Assembly: GCA_964465065.1 (NCBI GenBank) | Contig: CAYXHZ010000073.1 | Span: 1-14,688, forward strand | Length of the DNA: 14,688 nucleotides | Source: CAYMND01 sp964465065 | GTDB taxonomy: Bacteria; Acidobacteriota; Aminicenantia; UBA2199 | Direction of reading: 5' to 3' | Part shown: positions 12,577 to 14,688 of the stretch, piece after piece | How the letters are laid out: each line of letters begins with the position of its first letter | Position numbering within the stretch: the stretch's first letter is position 1 | The notes under the pieces: model-generated | Databases searched by the model: none | Seen by the model: the letters and a program-made list of their open reading frames with translations, nothing else | What the model was told of the DNA's origin: nothing | Program-made: the position numbers and the translations under genes

Positions 12577-12605
12577 ATTATAGAATAGTTGCGGCCACTT
12601 TTCAA
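12577..12605 (-). promoter_or_regulatory. Promoter of the YugP-type protease gene
   Basis: On the minus strand TTGAAA (12605-12600), a 17-nt spacer and TATAAT (12582-12577): -35 5/6, -10 perfect. Predicted start is near 12570, just upstream of the SD. Confidence 0.8.
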
Positions 12606-12739
12606 AACTTTTCGCGGTATGTAGATATTAATTACAGCAAGCTTCATCAATTTTGCAGGATTCATGTTTTGAGCAACAAAACGGCAAGTATATGCATTGC
12701 GAACGACTCCTGCTTTTCGGCACAATTTTTACAAATTAA

Positions 12740-12768
12740 TTGCAAAGGTTTTCCGAACAGGGTAGAAT
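12740..12768 (+). promoter_or_regulatory. Promoter of the metallo-beta-lactamase gene
   Basis: TTGCAA (12740-12745), a 17-nt spacer and TAGAAT (12763-12768). Predicted start near 12775 leaves about 10 nt before the ATG at 12785, with no SD. It rules out the upstream in-frame TTG (12740) and disfavours GTG (12770) as starts. Confidence 0.55.
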
Positions 12769-12784
12769 CGTGTTTCTTTTTAAA

Positions 12785-13927
12785 ATGAAAGCAAACATCG
12801 TATTCTTTTTCATGTTGTTACAAATTGTCATTTTCGGCTCCTGTACGATGGATACCGACGATCCGCCAATTGGCCCGGTCGATCCAGTCTATGGCCCTCT
12901 TCAGGTACACATGATCAACGTTCAGTGGGGGAACAGCATACTGGTGGTCGGTCCCGATAAAACATCCGTTCTCATCGATGGAGGTACGGCGTTGGCAGGC
13001 CTTGCCGACGTCATACCGTATCTGCATGAGCATGAAATCCCGCAAACCCTAGACTTCATGATCGTCACGCATAGACACGGGGATCACTACCAAGGCCTCA
13101 TCAACATTTTGAACAATGGATTCGACGCCCGTGAAATTTACGACAATGGAAGCGACAGCGTTGAACTTTACGACCAATTATTTATCGATGCCGTGAATCG
13201 CTCTTCGGCCCAAGGTTTGAAGACAATGCCGCTGGGAATGGTCATCGACCTGGGCAATCAGGCAAAATTGACCTGTGTGGCTGCCAACGGTGTGGTTTTG
13301 GGGATTGGCCGCGTTAAAGAAGCCCGGTATGAAAATGATTTGTCGATTTGCCTTCTCCTGCAATACGGAAACTTTGACTTCCTGCTCATGGCCGATGCCG
13401 GCGGCGGATTTGAGCCGGAAATCGGGCATTATCGAAAAACTGCGGATATCGAAACGCGGTTGATAAAATCGCTCATATCCGGGCAAGGGCAGGTGTATAT
13501 CCCTGAGAACGGGGTTGAGGTTCTGCAGGTCGGTCATCACGGAGATCAAGGCAGTACCAACTCGTTTTTCATGAACAAGCTGCAGCCAATAATCGCCTGC
13601 ATTTCGGTCGGACAATACCTTCCGGAAGGTTGGGATCTACCGATGAAAAGCGTGGTGGAAAATGTTTTGCAAGCCAATCACAATCGTATTACGGCTTCGC
13701 CTGCGTTGGTTTTGCAAACCGATGAAGGGGAGGATCGGCCGCAGACCAGCTATGCCGGATATTGCGTCGGTGATATCGTAATCCAGACTGACGGCGTGAA
13801 GGAGTTTGAAGTCAAAGCTTCCGGCCGTGTATCCAATGGCGGCGATGAACGGGATGCCGCCGGTCTTCCATGCGTTTTTCCATTAAAAAAGCTCGGCAAC
13901 AATCAGACAATCGGTGGAAATATTTGA
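12785..13927 (+). CDS. ComEC-like metallo-beta-lactamase-fold lipoprotein
   Basis: This 380-aa protein resembles the detached C-terminal MBL domain of ComEC/Rec2, without the channel. Residues 1-19 are a signal peptide ending in FGSC20, a lipobox-like site (Phe at -3 is unusual), so it is probably a lipoprotein. MBL landmarks are SVLIDGG (61-67), the metal motif THRHGDHYQGL (95-105; H96, H98, D100, H101), ENDLSICLLLQYGNFDFLLMADAGG (183-207) with D204, and EVLQVGHHGDQGSTNSFF (245-262) with H251/H252, then ISVG. Metal ligands look intact, so a hydrolase, possibly nuclease-like, is plausible; the substrate is unknown. No SD precedes the ATG. About 40 residues after the MBL core are not recognised. 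No transport or competence partner adjoins it. Confidence 0.88.
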   Translation: MKANIVFFFMLLQIVIFGSCTMDTDDPPIGPVDPVYGPLQVHMINVQWGNSILVVGPDKTSVLIDGGTALAGLADVIPYLHEHEIPQTLDFMIVTHRHGDHYQGLINILNNGFDAREIYDNGSDSVELYDQLFIDAVNRSSAQGLKTMPLGMVIDLGNQAKLTCVAANGVVLGIGRVKEARYENDLSICLLLQYGNFDFLLMADAGGGFEPEIGHYRKTADIETRLIKSLISGQGQVYIPENGVEVLQVGHHGDQGSTNSFFMNKLQPIIACISVGQYLPEGWDLPMKSVVENVLQANHNRITASPALVLQTDEGEDRPQTSYAGYCVGDIVIQTDGVKEFEVKASGRVSNGGDERDAAGLPCVFPLKKLGNNQTIGGNI

Positions 13928-13945
13928 AAGATCGTTGAGGAAGGT

Positions 13946-14020
13946 TGGCAGCCCTACGGGGAGTCGAACCCCGGTTTGATGACTGAGAATCACCCGTCCT
14001 AACCCCTAGACGATAGGGCC
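13946..14020 (-). tRNA. tRNA-Glu (anticodon CTC)
   Basis: Read on the minus strand, acceptor GGCCCTA (14020-14014) pairs with TAGGGCT with a G-U first pair. Discriminator G and an encoded CCA (13948-13946) follow. The anticodon stem GGTGA/TCATC holds loop TTCTCAG, anticodon CTC, which reads the Glu codon GAG. The T arm is CCGGGG-TTCGA-CTCCCCG-like and well paired. Confidence 0.94.
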
Positions 14021-14034
14021 AACCATGTGGCAAC

Positions 14035-14063
14035 AATATATCAAATCATGATAAACAAGTCAA
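14035..14063 (-). promoter_or_regulatory. Promoter of tRNA-Glu
   Basis: On the minus strand TTGACT (14063-14058), a 17-nt spacer and TATATT (14040-14035), each 5/6. The tRNA 5' end is 14 nt past the -10. It lies after the stop of the upstream membrane-protein gene. Confidence 0.75.
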
Positions 14064-14082
14064 GAAAAATGCATAGCGTTTC

Positions 14083-14469
14083 CTACGGACCGGGCGGAAC
14101 GCGTTGGCGCCCTGCCCGGTGAAAGGACCATGCAGCCGTGAGGAAAATAGCGATAAAAAAACCATTCAGTGCTATCAGTTCCAAGGGGCCGCTCCATGGC
14201 TGACCGAGTCTCAGTGCCAGGGCGATAACGGTGATCAGAATCTGGATTGCAGCCATGACCAGCAGGGTGCGGGCCATACCGATAGCCTTCAGCCGAGCTA
14301 GACATGCGCCGATGATACTGGCGACGATGACGGCTGCGTACAACCAGTTGGCCGGGTCGCCATCCTGGCCTATGATACCGACGCCCAGACTCAGCCAGAT
14401 GAGCAGGCAAGCGGCTGTCAGAGTCAAGCCGATGGCTAGCTTATAATAACTTTTTGACTGTACCGGCAT
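14083..14469 (-). CDS. Four-helix conserved membrane protein of unknown function
   Basis: This 128-aa inner-membrane protein has four predicted helices (about 11-33, 40-60, 64-86, 96-115) joined by short loops. Its pattern (SYYKLAIGLTLTAACLLIWL, GVGIIGQDGDPANWLY at 29-44, GMARTLL at 64-70, LELIALNGFF at 96-105) recalls a small family of conserved hypothetical membrane proteins seen in many proteobacteria; no function is known to me. The start at 14469 has AAGGAG on the minus strand about 11 nt upstream, a long but usable spacing. tRNA-Glu follows on the same strand with its own promoter. Confidence 0.8.
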   Translation of the reverse strand: MPVQSKSYYKLAIGLTLTAACLLIWLSLGVGIIGQDGDPANWLYAAVIVASIIGACLARLKAIGMARTLLVMAAIQILITVIALALRLGQPWSGPLELIALNGFFIAIFLTAAWSFHRAGRQRVPPGP

Positions 14470-14688
14470 ATTACACGTTTCTCCTTGCTCGGATTAAGGC
14501 AGATCATGCCATAAAATTCGAATTATTTCACCATTTTTTACATGAAAGTGCCAAATGGATAGGCAACTTGTTGTCAGTGGCCTCTTGGGCTGTGCAGGTT
14601 AGCCAGATTTTTTCGTTTCAGATGTACAGCCGGGGCTGAAGAAGTTCAGAAACATATTGGACTGAGATCTTAGCTAACTCACGAAGTG
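14470..14688. other. No recognised feature
   Basis: This right-end stretch holds the SD of the membrane-protein gene and then nothing I recognise. Open frames are short and lack a good SD. A CAGCC/GGCTG inverted pair (from 14626) is too tight to be a credible hairpin. Confidence 0.6.

Noticed and set aside
12666..12682. Hairpin GTTTTG-AGCAA-CAAAAC between divergent promoters
   Set aside because: Six AT-rich base pairs are expected by chance in such a region and no gene end is near.
14470..14540. Sigma54 promoter (TGGCATG...TGCC, minus strand) before the membrane-protein gene
   Set aside because: The GG-to-GC spacing is 8 rather than 10 and the TTGC half is poor.
14620..14688. GGGGCTGAAG resembling the 5' end of tmRNA
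   Set aside because: Only the first bases match; no tRNA-like half or tag frame follows in the window.

Overview
The window reads as ordinary chromosome of a Gram-negative-type bacterium of roughly balanced GC, with one visibly AT-rich patch at the left end. The gene set (ComF, PgsA, AMMECR1, YjbQ, K+-dependent membrane pyrophosphatase, long-form PurC, CvpA, GroEL, PA-domain M28 peptidase, YugP-type protease) would suit an Acidobacteriota/Aminicenantes or deltaproteobacteria-like lineage. That placement is a guess from gene content, not a measurement.

Layout. 1-763: AT-rich patch with one unrecognised gene (65-409, minus) and a 153-bp structured repeat segment (551-703), lying against the 3' end of a minus-strand tRNA-Arg(CCG) (764-836). 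933-4020: a plus-strand run of a small LSm-like protein, comF, pgsA, an unrecognised 122-aa protein, amrA (AMMECR1) and yjbQ; the last four are spaced by 6 bp or overlap. 4067-6314: a strong promoter and hppA, a K+-dependent membrane pyrophosphatase with its gating Glu in the Na+-type position. 6368-8006: purC, cvpA and a 90-aa Fis-type HTH protein, joined by two 4-bp ATGA overlaps. 8076-9824: groEL alone, with its own promoter and a clear terminator and no groES. 9835-9949: tRNA-Gln(CTG) with consensus promoter. 10073-12551: secreted M28 peptidase facing a membrane zinc protease, with 7 bp between the stops. 12740-13927: ComEC-like metallo-beta-lactamase lipoprotein. 13946-14469: tRNA-Glu(CTC) and a four-helix membrane protein, both on the minus strand. 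14470-14688: nothing recognised.

How it works together. Most genes are housekeeping: phospholipid synthesis, ion pumping from PPi, purine synthesis, protein folding and envelope proteolysis. PPi released by biosynthesis is the fuel for HppA, but no operon link is visible.

The most interesting signal is in how genes start. Most genes carry a textbook Shine-Dalgarno, but the LSm-like gene and pgsA have none. Instead each has a good -35/-10 pair whose -10 hexamer ends exactly 6 nt before the ATG, which is the arrangement of leaderless mRNAs. comF may be a third, weaker case, and the metallo-beta-lactamase gene has a very short leader with no SD. Second-tier signals are the nested repeats at 551-703, a possible degenerate JAB/MPN fold at 2686-3054, and two inverted repeats placed like operators. 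I did not find a clearly new multi-gene system.
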